A stretch of DNA of 5,835 bases from Thermoplasmata archaeon (GTDB taxonomy: Archaea > Thermoplasmatota > Thermoplasmata > UBA10834): the NCBI GenBank assembly GCA_022865445.1, contig JALHSX010000317.1, forward strand, positions 1 to 5,835, given 5' to 3'. The notes under the pieces are model-generated. The model had not been told where the DNA came from. It searched no databases and saw only the letters and a program-made list of their open reading frames with translations. Of the stretch, positions 1 to 5,732 are shown piece by piece; position 1 is the stretch's first letter; each line of letters opens with the position of its first letter. Position numbers and translations under genes: made by a program.

Positions 1-40
1 ACAACACTGCACCGATCCACGATGTTCTGCACCAATCTAG

Positions 41-170
41 AGCGGTTCAGATTCCTCCGAAGTGCGGCTCGAGCATTCGATGTCCCCTCGTTGACGAAAA
101 AGAGGACGCAAAAGGTTTTTATCTCGGTACTAAAAACCCCTGATTGAGGATTAGCCAGATGTTCCAGTTC
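41..170 (+). repeat. Dispersed noncoding repeat, copy A
   Basis: This stretch aligns without a gap to 1514-1643, with 104 of 130 bases identical by my count. The best-conserved part is 91-159 (60/69), which contains ttgacgaaaaag, ttatctcggtac, ctgattga and tagccaga. Seven of the nine differences in that part are transitions, as expected of a decaying duplication. The copy lies 72 bp downstream of the stop of the small minus-strand gene. All frames I tested on either strand are interrupted by stops or show more change at codon positions 1 and 2 than at 3, so I treat it as noncoding. It holds a plus-strand TATA-like element and, on the minus strand, several T-runs. Its function is unknown. Confidence 0.8.
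109..124 (+). promoter_or_regulatory. Putative archaeal core promoter (BRE/TATA-like) inside repeat copy A
   Basis: A purine-rich stretch followed by ggtttttatct resembles a BRE plus TATA box read along the plus strand. Initiation would be expected near 145, just before the conserved ttagccaga. No plus-strand gene follows: the first ATG, at 159, opens a reading frame of only 13 codons. The same element is kept in copy B with one substitution (t to c at 118). It may drive a small RNA, be a relic of a lost gene, or be fortuitous. Confidence 0.35.
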
Positions 171-202
171 AAGTCCGGCTCAACTCGGAGAAGCCCGTAG
201 GG

Positions 203-218
203 GACGAAAAGAAAAAGG
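203..218 (-). terminator. Oligo-T terminator of the small minus-strand gene
   Basis: Read on the minus strand, this is ccctttttcttttcg, two T-runs starting about 25 nt after the stop codon. Archaeal RNA polymerase commonly stops at such U-rich tracts without a hairpin. No stem precedes it. Further T-runs follow inside repeat copy A and could act as back-up stops. Confidence 0.45.
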
Positions 219-242
219 GTTTAGGGAATTCAGAGGGAAAGG

Positions 243-593
243 CTACGTCTTGGCCTTCTTCGGCTTCTTGGGCTCGACGATCAAAACGTCGCCGACTTCT
301 CTCAGCAGAGTCGCTTCAACTGCACCGGGCAGGACGAAGTCCAGCGATTCTGCCGCTATTTGCAGATAGACCTTGTCTTTCCAGTTGCGGAAGGTGTCGA
401 AATCACCGTACTTCTTCAACTCCCATATGTCGGTAACCTCATACCGACCAAAGCCTAGAACAGACATGTACGTCCCCCGGTATTTCCATCCCGGCGGTGA
501 ATGGTCCTTCAGGCTCTTCTCGTTCTTCTTCACCCAGGTGATGTAGTCGCCGGCCCGTCCTTCTTTCAGATTGCTACTCACAAGATATAGCAT
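243..593 (-). CDS. Small conserved hypothetical protein, probable dimeric alpha-beta-barrel fold (116 aa)
   Basis: The product is a soluble protein of 116 residues with no signal peptide or membrane segment. It starts with a beta-strand (MLYLVSSNLK), followed by a charged helix around residues 11-32 (AGDYITWVKKNEKSLKDH). A G-W-K-Y-R-G-T-Y strand region lies near 35-42, then GFGRYEVTDIWEL at 48-59, the helix YGDFDTFRNWKD at 62-73, and a Lys/Pro-rich tail (PKKPKKAKT). This strand-helix-strand order resembles small ferredoxin-like dimeric barrel proteins (EthD/NIPSNAP/YciI-like). That is a resemblance by eye, and no reaction can be assigned. I chose the ATG at 593 because GGAGG lies 5 nt upstream. 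ATGs at 596 and 605 are alternatives. The same frame is open up to a possible start at 782, but that extension has no ribosome site and unlikely composition. The nearest TATA-like sequence on this strand (about 671-678) is weak. Confidence 0.8.
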   Translation of the reverse strand: MLYLVSSNLKEGRAGDYITWVKKNEKSLKDHSPPGWKYRGTYMSVLGFGRYEVTDIWELKKYGDFDTFRNWKDKVYLQIAAESLDFVLPGAVEATLLREVGDVLIVEPKKPKKAKT

Positions 594-598
594 CATTT

Positions 599-603
599 CC
601 TCC
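599..603 (-). promoter_or_regulatory. Shine-Dalgarno site deciding the start of the small protein
   Basis: GGAGG on the minus strand ends 5 nt before the ATG at 593 and only 2 nt before the ATG at 596. It lies inside the reading frame of the longer start at 605. This favours 593 and disfavours 605 and 782. The oxidase gene has the same arrangement, with a strong GGAGG placed after an upstream in-frame ATG and before a double ATG. Confidence 0.5.
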
Positions 604-789
604 ATTCTCCAAATCGAGTCTCTCCTAGATAGCTTCTTGGGCCATGCCAAATCCACATCATCGGAGAACAAGATATCAGAGCCCCGCCTCGGAAAGGACC
701 ATAGGGGAGGAAAGGCGATGCATGAGCGGTCGAGGGAACGACATAGCTGGACATGAAAACTTCTTTCGATCCCCGAGGACAAACTCCGT

Positions 790-1425
790 TCAATTGATTA
801 CCATCCAGCCATATGAGATTTCAATCTGCTGCCAGCCCGTCCCGTTCGGATACATGTAGAAATCGAACATTGGCCCGCCCCCGGATGAGAACACCGGAGT
901 TTCCATGTGACTATTCATGCAGCTATAGAGGAATTGTATTCTTGCATCGGACCGATCCGAGAAGATCCAGGAACGGGCCGGCCCAGGGTCGTCCCATCCT
1001 TCTGCTCCGGTTGTCATCGTGATGTTACCGTAGATCTCGTTCCACGATTCAGGCCAAACCTTGGTCCATTCGAATTCGATATAGCCGCTTGCCCGGACCT
1101 CCAGCCCCTTCCCGTAATCGTACTCCCTGAGCGCGAACACGGGATATCCCATGAGGATCTCGATGTCCTGAACAAAGTACGGAGGCATCCTGCCCCTGAT
1201 GTCGACTGGCACTGGGAGACGGACGACGTACTCCTCTGTGGTGTTGGCCTCGATCCTCACAGCGTAGTGATGGCTCCGAGTCCCTGTTCGGTCCTGCAGC
1301 GAGAACCAGGATACTGAAGCGACTGCGACCAACAATACGACGATCACGGCGGCAATCACCAAGATCCTCTTCTTGTTCATACCAAGAGCCGATTTCGGTG
1401 ACTGCATGGGCGCATCTGTGGTCAT
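790..1425 (-). CDS. Single-pass membrane protein of unknown function, signal-anchor type (211 aa)
   Basis: I do not recognise the family. A short polar N-terminus (1-15) and the basic segment MNKKR (16-20) precede one hydrophobic helix at about 21-40 (ILVIAAVIVVLLVAVASVSW). By the positive-inside rule the remaining roughly 170 residues lie outside the cell. That part is rich in aromatic residues and beta-prone, has a single cysteine (Cys169), and carries N-glycosylation sequons at Asn61 (NTT), Asn134 (NIT) and Asn194 (NGT). No catalytic motif, heme motif or sortase-type tail is visible. The frame also opens at a TTG (1449), but the TATA element at 1458-1465 predicts initiation near 1436, which excludes that codon and supports the ATG at 1425. 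A second ATG at 1380, just before the anchor, is possible. The gene is about 240 bp after the oxidase stop and about 200 bp before the next gene, so it is probably transcribed on its own. Confidence 0.8.
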   Translation of the reverse strand: MTTDAPMQSPKSALGMNKKRILVIAAVIVVLLVAVASVSWFSLQDRTGTRSHHYAVRIEANTTEEYVVRLPVPVDIRGRMPPYFVQDIEILMGYPVFALREYDYGKGLEVRASGYIEFEWTKVWPESWNEIYGNITMTTGAEGWDDPGPARSWIFSDRSDARIQFLYSCMNSHMETPVFSSGGGPMFDFYMYPNGTGWQQIEISYGWMVIN

Positions 1426-1456
1426 GACCTGTCGGACTCCAAATCTCAATGTCCCT

Positions 1457-1466
1457 CCATATATGT
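1457..1466 (-). promoter_or_regulatory. TATA box of the membrane-protein gene
   Basis: The minus strand reads aacatatatgg. Its CATATATG core (1458-1465) is centred about 37 nt before the ATG at 1425, giving an expected start near 1436 and a leader of about 11 nt. The core is palindromic, but the plus strand has no supportable gene starting nearby. The call rests on position and A/T composition only. Confidence 0.5.
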
Positions 1467-1582
1467 TCTGCTCACGTTGATGGAATCGTCAACGCCCTCG
1501 GAAAAGACCATAGAGAGGTTCAGAATCCCCCGAAGTGCATCTCGAGAACTCGACCTCCTCATGTTGACGAAAAAGGGGGCGC

Positions 1583-1597
1583 GAAAGGTTCTTATCT
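1583..1597 (+). promoter_or_regulatory. Putative archaeal core promoter (BRE/TATA-like) inside repeat copy B
   Basis: The sequence gaaaggttcttatct corresponds to 110-124 in copy A. Plus-strand transcription would start near 1618 and run antisense into the 3' end of the oxidase gene (stop at 1665). No plus-strand reading frame of useful length follows. An antisense or small RNA role is speculative. Confidence 0.3.
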
Positions 1598-1613
1598 CGG
1601 TACCAAAACCCCC

Positions 1614-1630
1614 TGATTGAAAAATAGCCA
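1614..1630 (-). terminator. Possible oligo-T terminator of the oxidase gene
   Basis: Read on the minus strand, ggctatttttcaatc begins about 35 nt after the oxidase stop codon. It is followed inside the same repeat by gggggttttgg and cccctttttcg. A U-tract at this place would suit archaeal termination. Copy A has its T-runs at similar but not identical places (the first is ggggtttttagt), so termination may be one function of the repeat. Confidence 0.35.
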
Positions 1631-1664
1631 GACTTCTCGGTTCACACACTGCTCCCTGCACACG

Positions 1665-3098
1665 CTAGTCTTGAGCCGCACCATTCGCCGGATGGCCGCT
1701 CTTGCGTGTTGGCAGCTTCTTTCCCGGATTCATGATATTGTCCGGATCGAATTCACTCTTGATCTTCCACATCATCTTCAGAGCTACATCTGAGAATTCA
1801 AGGGCCATTTCGTCTTTGTTCTTCAGGCCCACACCGGTGCAGCTGGAGATTGATCCTCCAAGTGCCACGGCCAGCCTGGCGACCTCGACCAATGCGCTCC
1901 TGTAGTCTTCCCATCCGCGCTCCCCATGGTGGATGTAGAATCGACAGTAGCTCATGCTGTAGCGACCGATATCAATCCCGTACTTGCTTCCGGGGACCGG
2001 CGCCATGCCGTACTTCGGCATTGTCTTGTTCCACAGTGTGTCGTAGAACTCTCTGACTCTCTCCGTCGGGACATATGCGGTCGTCTCATCTTCGGGCTCC
2101 AGGGTGGCTCTGTCCCCGCACCACAGCATTGTGAACTCGTCAAACAGTCTCCTCGCATCGTCCGCGCCTGCAAGAAGACCGCCAGTCTCTCGGAAGATCC
2201 CTTTGACAAAGTCGACGTCGGCTTCTACCTCTCCCTTCGTACCCTCAAAGGACACGCAGAAGATTGCTCTCTTCCCTTGAGGCGCGCCATATGTCTCAGG
2301 GTCGGCTGGCTCGGCAAGCTCAGCGCTCGCGAACGTGACTCCGGACCCCGTCATTCTGAGAGCGGCTTCATGGGCCGCCCAGACATCGTCAAAGAATCCC
2401 ATTAGCACTTCAGTCGACTCGGGGATGGGTTCGACCCTCAAGGTCGCCTCCGTTATTATCCCCAGCGTACCTTCCGCGCCCACGAAGAGCTGGTGAAGCC
2501 TGTAGCCTGTGGACGTGTATAGGACCTTCGGGCCTGTCCGCAGAACCCTTCCGTCAGCAAGAACGATTTCGAGGGACATTATCCGGTCTGAGATCGTGCC
2601 ATATTTCTGACACTTCCTACTGAAGCCAGCGGTGGAGATCGATCCCCCAATCGTCGCCACCTTGAACGAACCCTGCTCTTGGTTCAACGCGAGGCCGTAT
2701 CCGGCCAGATACCCTTCCAGCTCCTTGAGCGTGATTCCTGGCTGGACTGTCACATAGAGGTTCGGAACGCTGACCTCGAACACCATGTTCATCCTGATCG
2801 TGTCTATGACTATACCACCGTGGATGGGGATCAGCATGCCCGTCCTGTTGGATCCCCCGCCCTTTGGAATAAGAGGGATCTTGTGCTCTGCCGCGAGCTT
2901 CACGACCGCCTGGACCTCGGACGTGGACTCCGGGAGGACCACGAAATCAGGAGGATGCTTGAACACTTCGTCGGCTTTCATTCGGGAGTTATCTGCTGCG
3001 TAGGGGAGCAAATCGGCAGGCTCCCAGAGCACCTTGTCCTCACCAAGAGCGACAACAAGGGCTCCTTTGATCTCTTTGCGCAGAGCCGAATCCATCAT
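1665..3098 (-). CDS. FAD-binding oxidoreductase of the GlcD/AGPS (VAO-type, FAD_binding_4) superfamily with altered active-site motifs (477 aa)
   Basis: The product is a soluble flavoprotein with an N-terminal PCMH-type FAD-binding domain. Visible motifs are the pyrophosphate loop PKGGGSNRTG (78-87), a flavin-contacting region containing ATIGGSISTAGFSRKCQKYG (about 148-167), LADGRVLRTG (180-189) and GAEGTLGIITE (207-217). A C-terminal FAD-linked-oxidase domain ends in FDPDNIMNPGKKL (450-462), the usual close of this family, and the length is typical. GlcD, D-lactate and D-2-hydroxyglutarate dehydrogenases carry HxGDGNLH and then GEHG; alkyl-DHAP synthase carries HHHG. Here the first motif is absent and the second reads SSCTGVG (418-424), so the substrate cannot be inferred. 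No Fe-S partner (GlcF-like, CCG domain) lies next to it in this window. I chose the ATG at 3098 because GGAGG lies 5 nt upstream; 3095 is equally possible, while 3119 and 3110 start before or within the ribosome site. The flavin fold is sure and the reaction is not. Confidence 0.93.
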   Translation of the reverse strand: MMDSALRKEIKGALVVALGEDKVLWEPADLLPYAADNSRMKADEVFKHPPDFVVLPESTSEVQAVVKLAAEHKIPLIPKGGGSNRTGMLIPIHGGIVIDTIRMNMVFEVSVPNLYVTVQPGITLKELEGYLAGYGLALNQEQGSFKVATIGGSISTAGFSRKCQKYGTISDRIMSLEIVLADGRVLRTGPKVLYTSTGYRLHQLFVGAEGTLGIITEATLRVEPIPESTEVLMGFFDDVWAAHEAALRMTGSGVTFASAELAEPADPETYGAPQGKRAIFCVSFEGTKGEVEADVDFVKGIFRETGGLLAGADDARRLFDEFTMLWCGDRATLEPEDETTAYVPTERVREFYDTLWNKTMPKYGMAPVPGSKYGIDIGRYSMSYCRFYIHHGERGWEDYRSALVEVARLAVALGGSISSCTGVGLKNKDEMALEFSDVALKMMWKIKSEFDPDNIMNPGKKLPTRKSGHPANGAAQD

Positions 3099-3101
3099 CT
3101 C

Positions 3102-3108
3102 CACCTCC
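3102..3108 (-). promoter_or_regulatory. Strong Shine-Dalgarno site deciding the oxidase start
   Basis: GGAGGTG on the minus strand is a near-full match to the archaeal anti-Shine-Dalgarno sequence. It sits 3 nt (5 nt counted from GGAGG) before the ATG at 3098 and 6 nt (8 nt) before the ATG at 3095. The longest frame, from 3119, would make it part of the coding sequence, so the shorter starts are preferred. Confidence 0.6.
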
Positions 3109-3168
3109 ATCCTCCACATGTCTCTGGTTTCTTGGATCAGTCCTTGCTTGTCCCCCGAAACACGTAGT

Positions 3169-3179
3169 CACATAAAAGA
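3169..3179 (-). promoter_or_regulatory. Candidate TATA box of the oxidase gene
   Basis: The minus strand reads tcttttatgtg. A start about 25 nt downstream would be near 3148, giving a leader of about 50 nt that holds the Shine-Dalgarno site. No clear BRE is seen. The hairpin at 3214-3247 lies about 35 bp upstream of this element. Confidence 0.45.
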
Positions 3180-3213
3180 CTGCATTATGCTGACCGAGCT
3201 GAGGATTTCTACG

Positions 3214-3247
3214 CAGCGCTCCTCTCCATGCTTGAGAGGATGCGCTG
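3214..3247. repeat. Strong imperfect inverted repeat / hairpin
   Basis: The arms cagcgctcctctc (3214-3226) and gagaggatgcgctg (3234-3247) pair over 13 bp, with one bulged T (3241) and a 7-nt loop (catgctt). It lies upstream of both candidate promoters of the divergent pair, so neither main transcript contains it. It could be a regulator-binding dyad, or a structure in an unrecognised RNA. It is not followed by a T-run, which argues against a plus-strand terminator. Confidence 0.6.
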
Positions 3248-3300
3248 ATATGAATTCTCAAGGAGACCTCGTTAAGAAAGCGAGAATGAGAGAGTCCTGC

Positions 3301-3344
3301 CCGGTGCAATAGCCCTCTGGCTGAAGAATAGCCAGACGTTCAAG
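3301..3344 (+). repeat. Dispersed noncoding repeat, diverged copy C (3' part)
   Basis: Positions 3302-3344 align without a gap to 125-167 (31/43 identical) and to 1598-1640 (30/43 overall, 28 of the first 36). The invariant part is tagccaga. Weaker similarity may reach left to about 3262 (ctcgtta-agaaa against ctcgttgacgaaaa), but the TATA-like element of copies A and B is not kept. Here ctggct and agccag (3317-3322, 3330-3335) form a perfect 6-bp stem, which is interrupted in A and B. The copy lies about 200 bp upstream of the beta-helix gene on the same strand. Confidence 0.55.
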
Positions 3345-3512
3345 CATGCACACGGCATCCAGTATAGAAGTGGCCCGATGCTGAACCAGGCAGAAACTGA
3401 CAATTCACGGAGGACCGCCCAAGCCCTGCGTCACGCATGCTTCCGTCAGTCAGATGTGAGGACCCGAATCCCGGACTCGGGAAGCGAGAAATTCTGTTGG
3501 GAAAGAACAACG

Positions 3513-3522
3513 GATAAATATC
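3513..3522 (+). promoter_or_regulatory. TATA box of the beta-helix gene
   Basis: The sequence gataaatatc, preceded by a purine-rich gaaagaacaacg, is the best TATA-like element in the window. Its centre (about 3517.5) is about 25 nt upstream of the GTG at 3543, which predicts a leaderless or nearly leaderless transcript. It lies inside the longest open frame (from 3378), which argues strongly against that longer start. Confidence 0.6.
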
Positions 3523-3542
3523 CCGACTCGCATATTAGCCAT

Positions 3543-5732
3543 GTGTTCGGAACAGAGAGGAAGTGGAAGAACGTCTGTCTTACTTTTAGCGGTATGATCC
3601 TCCTGACATTTTCAACCATATTCGTGTCCTTTGTCTCCGAGCCGAGTTCCGCCTACACAACTCGGAGTGGGATCTACATCTACAACGATAGCCAGTTCCT
3701 GCCCGAGAATGGGGTGACTGACGGAATTGGGACTGAATCCGATCCATACATCATCGAGGGCTGGTACATCTATGTCATGCCGATTGGAACGTGCATAGAG
3801 ATCATCAACACGCGGGCCCATTTTGTGATAAGGAACTGCAGCCTGCAGGGGGATTCCTTTTCCGTGGGTCCCGACATAATCGAACTCGATAATGTTCAGA
3901 ACGGGACCGTCGAGAACGTGGTCGGGTTCGGGATGGCAGTAGGTAGCGGACTGGTCGCGCGCACTTGCTCCAATCTCACAGTCACGAACAATTCGTTCGA
4001 TGGGGATGGATACGGCGTCCGCCTGAGCGGATGTCACGACATCAGAGTCTTCGACAACGACCTCACGGACAACCGATATGCAGGTATCTCGCTCGCGTCG
4101 TCATGGGACATACTGGTGCGAGACAACAACGTCCACGATAATCAGGACCCGAATTCGTACGGAGGAGATGGCGTCACCCTGAGCGACTGTTCGAACATCA
4201 CCATAACGCACAACAACATGACCGGCAACAGTGGAGTGGGGCTCTGGGAGACGACCTGCAGTGGAGTGACCATCTCGAACAACTCCTTCGCCCTGAACGG
4301 CTGGCACAGGAGCGGACTTCCCCTGACGCGGAACGCTACAGGAATCTACATTCACAGATCTACCGACACGAATCTGAGCGAGAACAACCTCACGGGAGAG
4401 GGGGTGTACATCTATCACGAGACCGAGGAGGAGTACACCACGATTTCCCTGAATACGTCGAACACCGTCAACGGCGATCCAATAAGGTTCTTCAGGGATT
4501 CCGTCGGCGTGCGCTGCGAAGGCATCCCCACCGGACAGCTGATTGTCATAAACTGTTCCGACGTGAAGGTCTCGGGCATCACGATTGGGCCGGCGAGCGT
4601 CGGAATGATGATCAAGCACGCAACCGACGTCGAGATTGCGGACTGCCGAATCCATGGCAACATGTTCAACGGGCTCGAGCTGTGGGACATAACCAATGTG
4701 ACGCTGAGCGCATGCAATCTGTCGGAGAACGCCTTCCAGCTTGTTGCGGAACAGTTCACGAACCTCACATTGAGCAGTTGCGGGATCCATGGTTATGGCG
4801 GCGTGTATCTCACAAGAGGAGACTATGCGAATGTCTCCGGCAATGTTTTTGAGAACCCGATCTCCTGGGCCTTCCGAGGACTCAGTATGTCTTCGGCGAA
4901 CCACTTGGTCGTCTCGGGAAACAATATCAGCGGGTACATGGAAGGAGTGCACGGCGAAGGCTGCGACGATGTCGTCATTGAAGGGAATGATGTCTTCGAA
5001 AACGAGCAGGGACCCGGCCTGTGGGAATGCTCTCATTTCTTGGTGGTCGACAACAATCTGACTTCGAACGTTGTTGGGCTTCGTCTGGTCAACTGTGCAG
5101 GAGGCCTGGTGTACCATAACAACTTCCAGTCCAGTCAGGCAATTGACTATGTGAACACTGACACTCGCTGGAACGAGTCCTATCCGATCGGAGGCAACTA
5201 CTGGAGTGACTATGCCGGAACGGACGAACGCAGAGGACCGGCTCAGGATGAGATTGGGGCCGATGGCATCGGGGACACTCCATACTCCATATACATGAGC
5301 GCAGAGGACCGCTATCCGTTGATGCGCCCGGCCAATATGCCGAACACGGTCCCAGTCGCAAGCTTCACCGCAGAACCACTGGCTGGTGATGTTGCCACCG
5401 TGTTCCAGCTCAACGCGTCCGGAGCGTGGGACAAGGAGGATTCCATAGACGTTCTGGAGGTCAGGTGGGACTTCGAAGGAGATGGCATCTGGGACACTGG
5501 CTGGACAACGGAGATGAATGCCTCTCATCAATTCGGCGCGGCTGGCACTTACAATGTCACTGTAGAGGTCAGGGACAGCGGGGGGCTCACGAACATATCG
5601 ACAGTACAAGTGGCCGTGACCAACGTCATCCCTGAGCTCGATGTCCTTCTGATTGCCATCGTGATGGCAGCTGTGCTTGCGATAGTGCTTTTCGTGTTTT
5701 CCTGGAAGAAACTGAAATCGAGTCCGAAGTAG
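3543..5732 (+). CDS. Secreted, membrane-anchored NosD-type beta-helix protein with PKD domain (729 aa)
   Basis: An n-region TERKWKN (4-10) and hydrophobic core lead to a likely signal-peptide cleavage after SSA (about 37). The segment GVTDGIGTESDPYIIEGW (57-74) is the usual entry to this archaeal surface family. Right-handed parallel beta-helix (NosD/CASH) coils follow to about residue 525, with recurrent N-N-x-[FLM] turns and cysteines often spaced 22-23 residues apart. A central VNGDPIRFFRD (309-319) and GQLIVINCSDV (331-341) are NosD-like. GGNYWSDY (550-557) and DGIGDTPY (574-581) close the helix. A PKD domain (about 602-695, WDFEGDGIWDTGW at 642-654), a transmembrane helix (700-720) and a Lys-rich tail complete the protein. 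It is probably displayed on the outer face of the membrane, and its ligand is unknown. No nosZ or other nitrous-oxide genes are nearby, so the name nosD is not warranted. The GTG start rests on TATA spacing and the signal peptide. The alternative ATG at 3594 would lose the basic n-region. Confidence 0.9.
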   Translation: MFGTERKWKNVCLTFSGMILLTFSTIFVSFVSEPSSAYTTRSGIYIYNDSQFLPENGVTDGIGTESDPYIIEGWYIYVMPIGTCIEIINTRAHFVIRNCSLQGDSFSVGPDIIELDNVQNGTVENVVGFGMAVGSGLVARTCSNLTVTNNSFDGDGYGVRLSGCHDIRVFDNDLTDNRYAGISLASSWDILVRDNNVHDNQDPNSYGGDGVTLSDCSNITITHNNMTGNSGVGLWETTCSGVTISNNSFALNGWHRSGLPLTRNATGIYIHRSTDTNLSENNLTGEGVYIYHETEEEYTTISLNTSNTVNGDPIRFFRDSVGVRCEGIPTGQLIVINCSDVKVSGITIGPASVGMMIKHATDVEIADCRIHGNMFNGLELWDITNVTLSACNLSENAFQLVAEQFTNLTLSSCGIHGYGGVYLTRGDYANVSGNVFENPISWAFRGLSMSSANHLVVSGNNISGYMEGVHGEGCDDVVIEGNDVFENEQGPGLWECSHFLVVDNNLTSNVVGLRLVNCAGGLVYHNNFQSSQAIDYVNTDTRWNESYPIGGNYWSDYAGTDERRGPAQDEIGADGIGDTPYSIYMSAEDRYPLMRPANMPNTVPVASFTAEPLAGDVATVFQLNASGAWDKEDSIDVLEVRWDFEGDGIWDTGWTTEMNASHQFGAAGTYNVTVEVRDSGGLTNISTVQVAVTNVIPELDVLLIAIVMAAVLAIVLFVFSWKKLKSSPK

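Larger units (their letters stand above)
1514..1643 (+). repeat. Dispersed noncoding repeat, copy B
   Basis: This is the partner of 41-170, aligned base for base over 130 bp with 26 substitutions and no indel. It fills most of the gap between the oxidase stop (1665) and the promoter of the membrane-protein gene (1458-1465). The TATA-like element and the ctgattga and tagccaga blocks are kept. In copy B the minus-strand frame spanning the repeat is open between a TGA at 1644-1642 and a TGA at 1491-1489, but it has no ATG, and copy A has two stops in that frame. The shared sequence ends at both sides in unrelated DNA, with no flanking target-site duplication or terminal inverted repeat that I can see. 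Confidence 0.8.
3099..3542. other. Divergent intergenic region between the oxidase and beta-helix genes
   Basis: These 444 bases hold no gene I can support. From left to right they contain the oxidase leader with its ribosome site, the oxidase TATA element, a 13-bp bulged hairpin (3214-3247), a diverged third repeat copy (about 3301-3344) and the TATA box of the beta-helix gene (3513-3522). A plus-strand frame from an ATG at 3378 runs into the beta-helix gene, but its first 55 codons cover the promoter and are rich in Arg, Ser and Cys. They are probably untranslated. Confidence 0.6.

Noticed and set aside
58..79. Short hairpin in copy A (CGAA-g-TGC / GCATTCG)
   Set aside because: Copy B breaks the pairing without compensating changes, so a conserved structure is not supported.
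3..143. Partial plus-strand frame open from the window edge to TGA at 141-143, mirrored by a 55-codon frame at 1449-1616
   Set aside because: Differences between the two copies fall mostly at codon position 2 (10 of 18) with only 6 at position 3, the opposite of protein conservation.
160..185. tRNA T-arm-like string (gttcaagtcc) after repeat copy A
   Set aside because: The stem does not pair and no acceptor, D or anticodon arm can be found around it.
594..782. Extension of the small alpha-beta-barrel-like protein to 782
   Set aside because: The extra 63 residues lack a ribosome site and do not fit a fold whose first strand begins at MLYLV; a GGAGG site supports 593.
1446..1661. 71-codon minus-strand frame across repeat copy B
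   Set aside because: In this frame A/B substitutions fall at positions 1 and 2 (16 of 18), and the frame runs over the TATA element of the next gene.
3378..3542. N-terminal extension of the beta-helix protein from the ATG at 3378
   Set aside because: It has no ribosome site, atypical Arg/Ser/Cys composition, would bury the signal peptide 65 residues in, and covers the TATA box.
3531..3552. Possible fourth repeat copy (attagcca-tgttc) at the beta-helix start
   Set aside because: Similarity covers only about 8 bases plus a gapped extension; the sequence to the left does not align.
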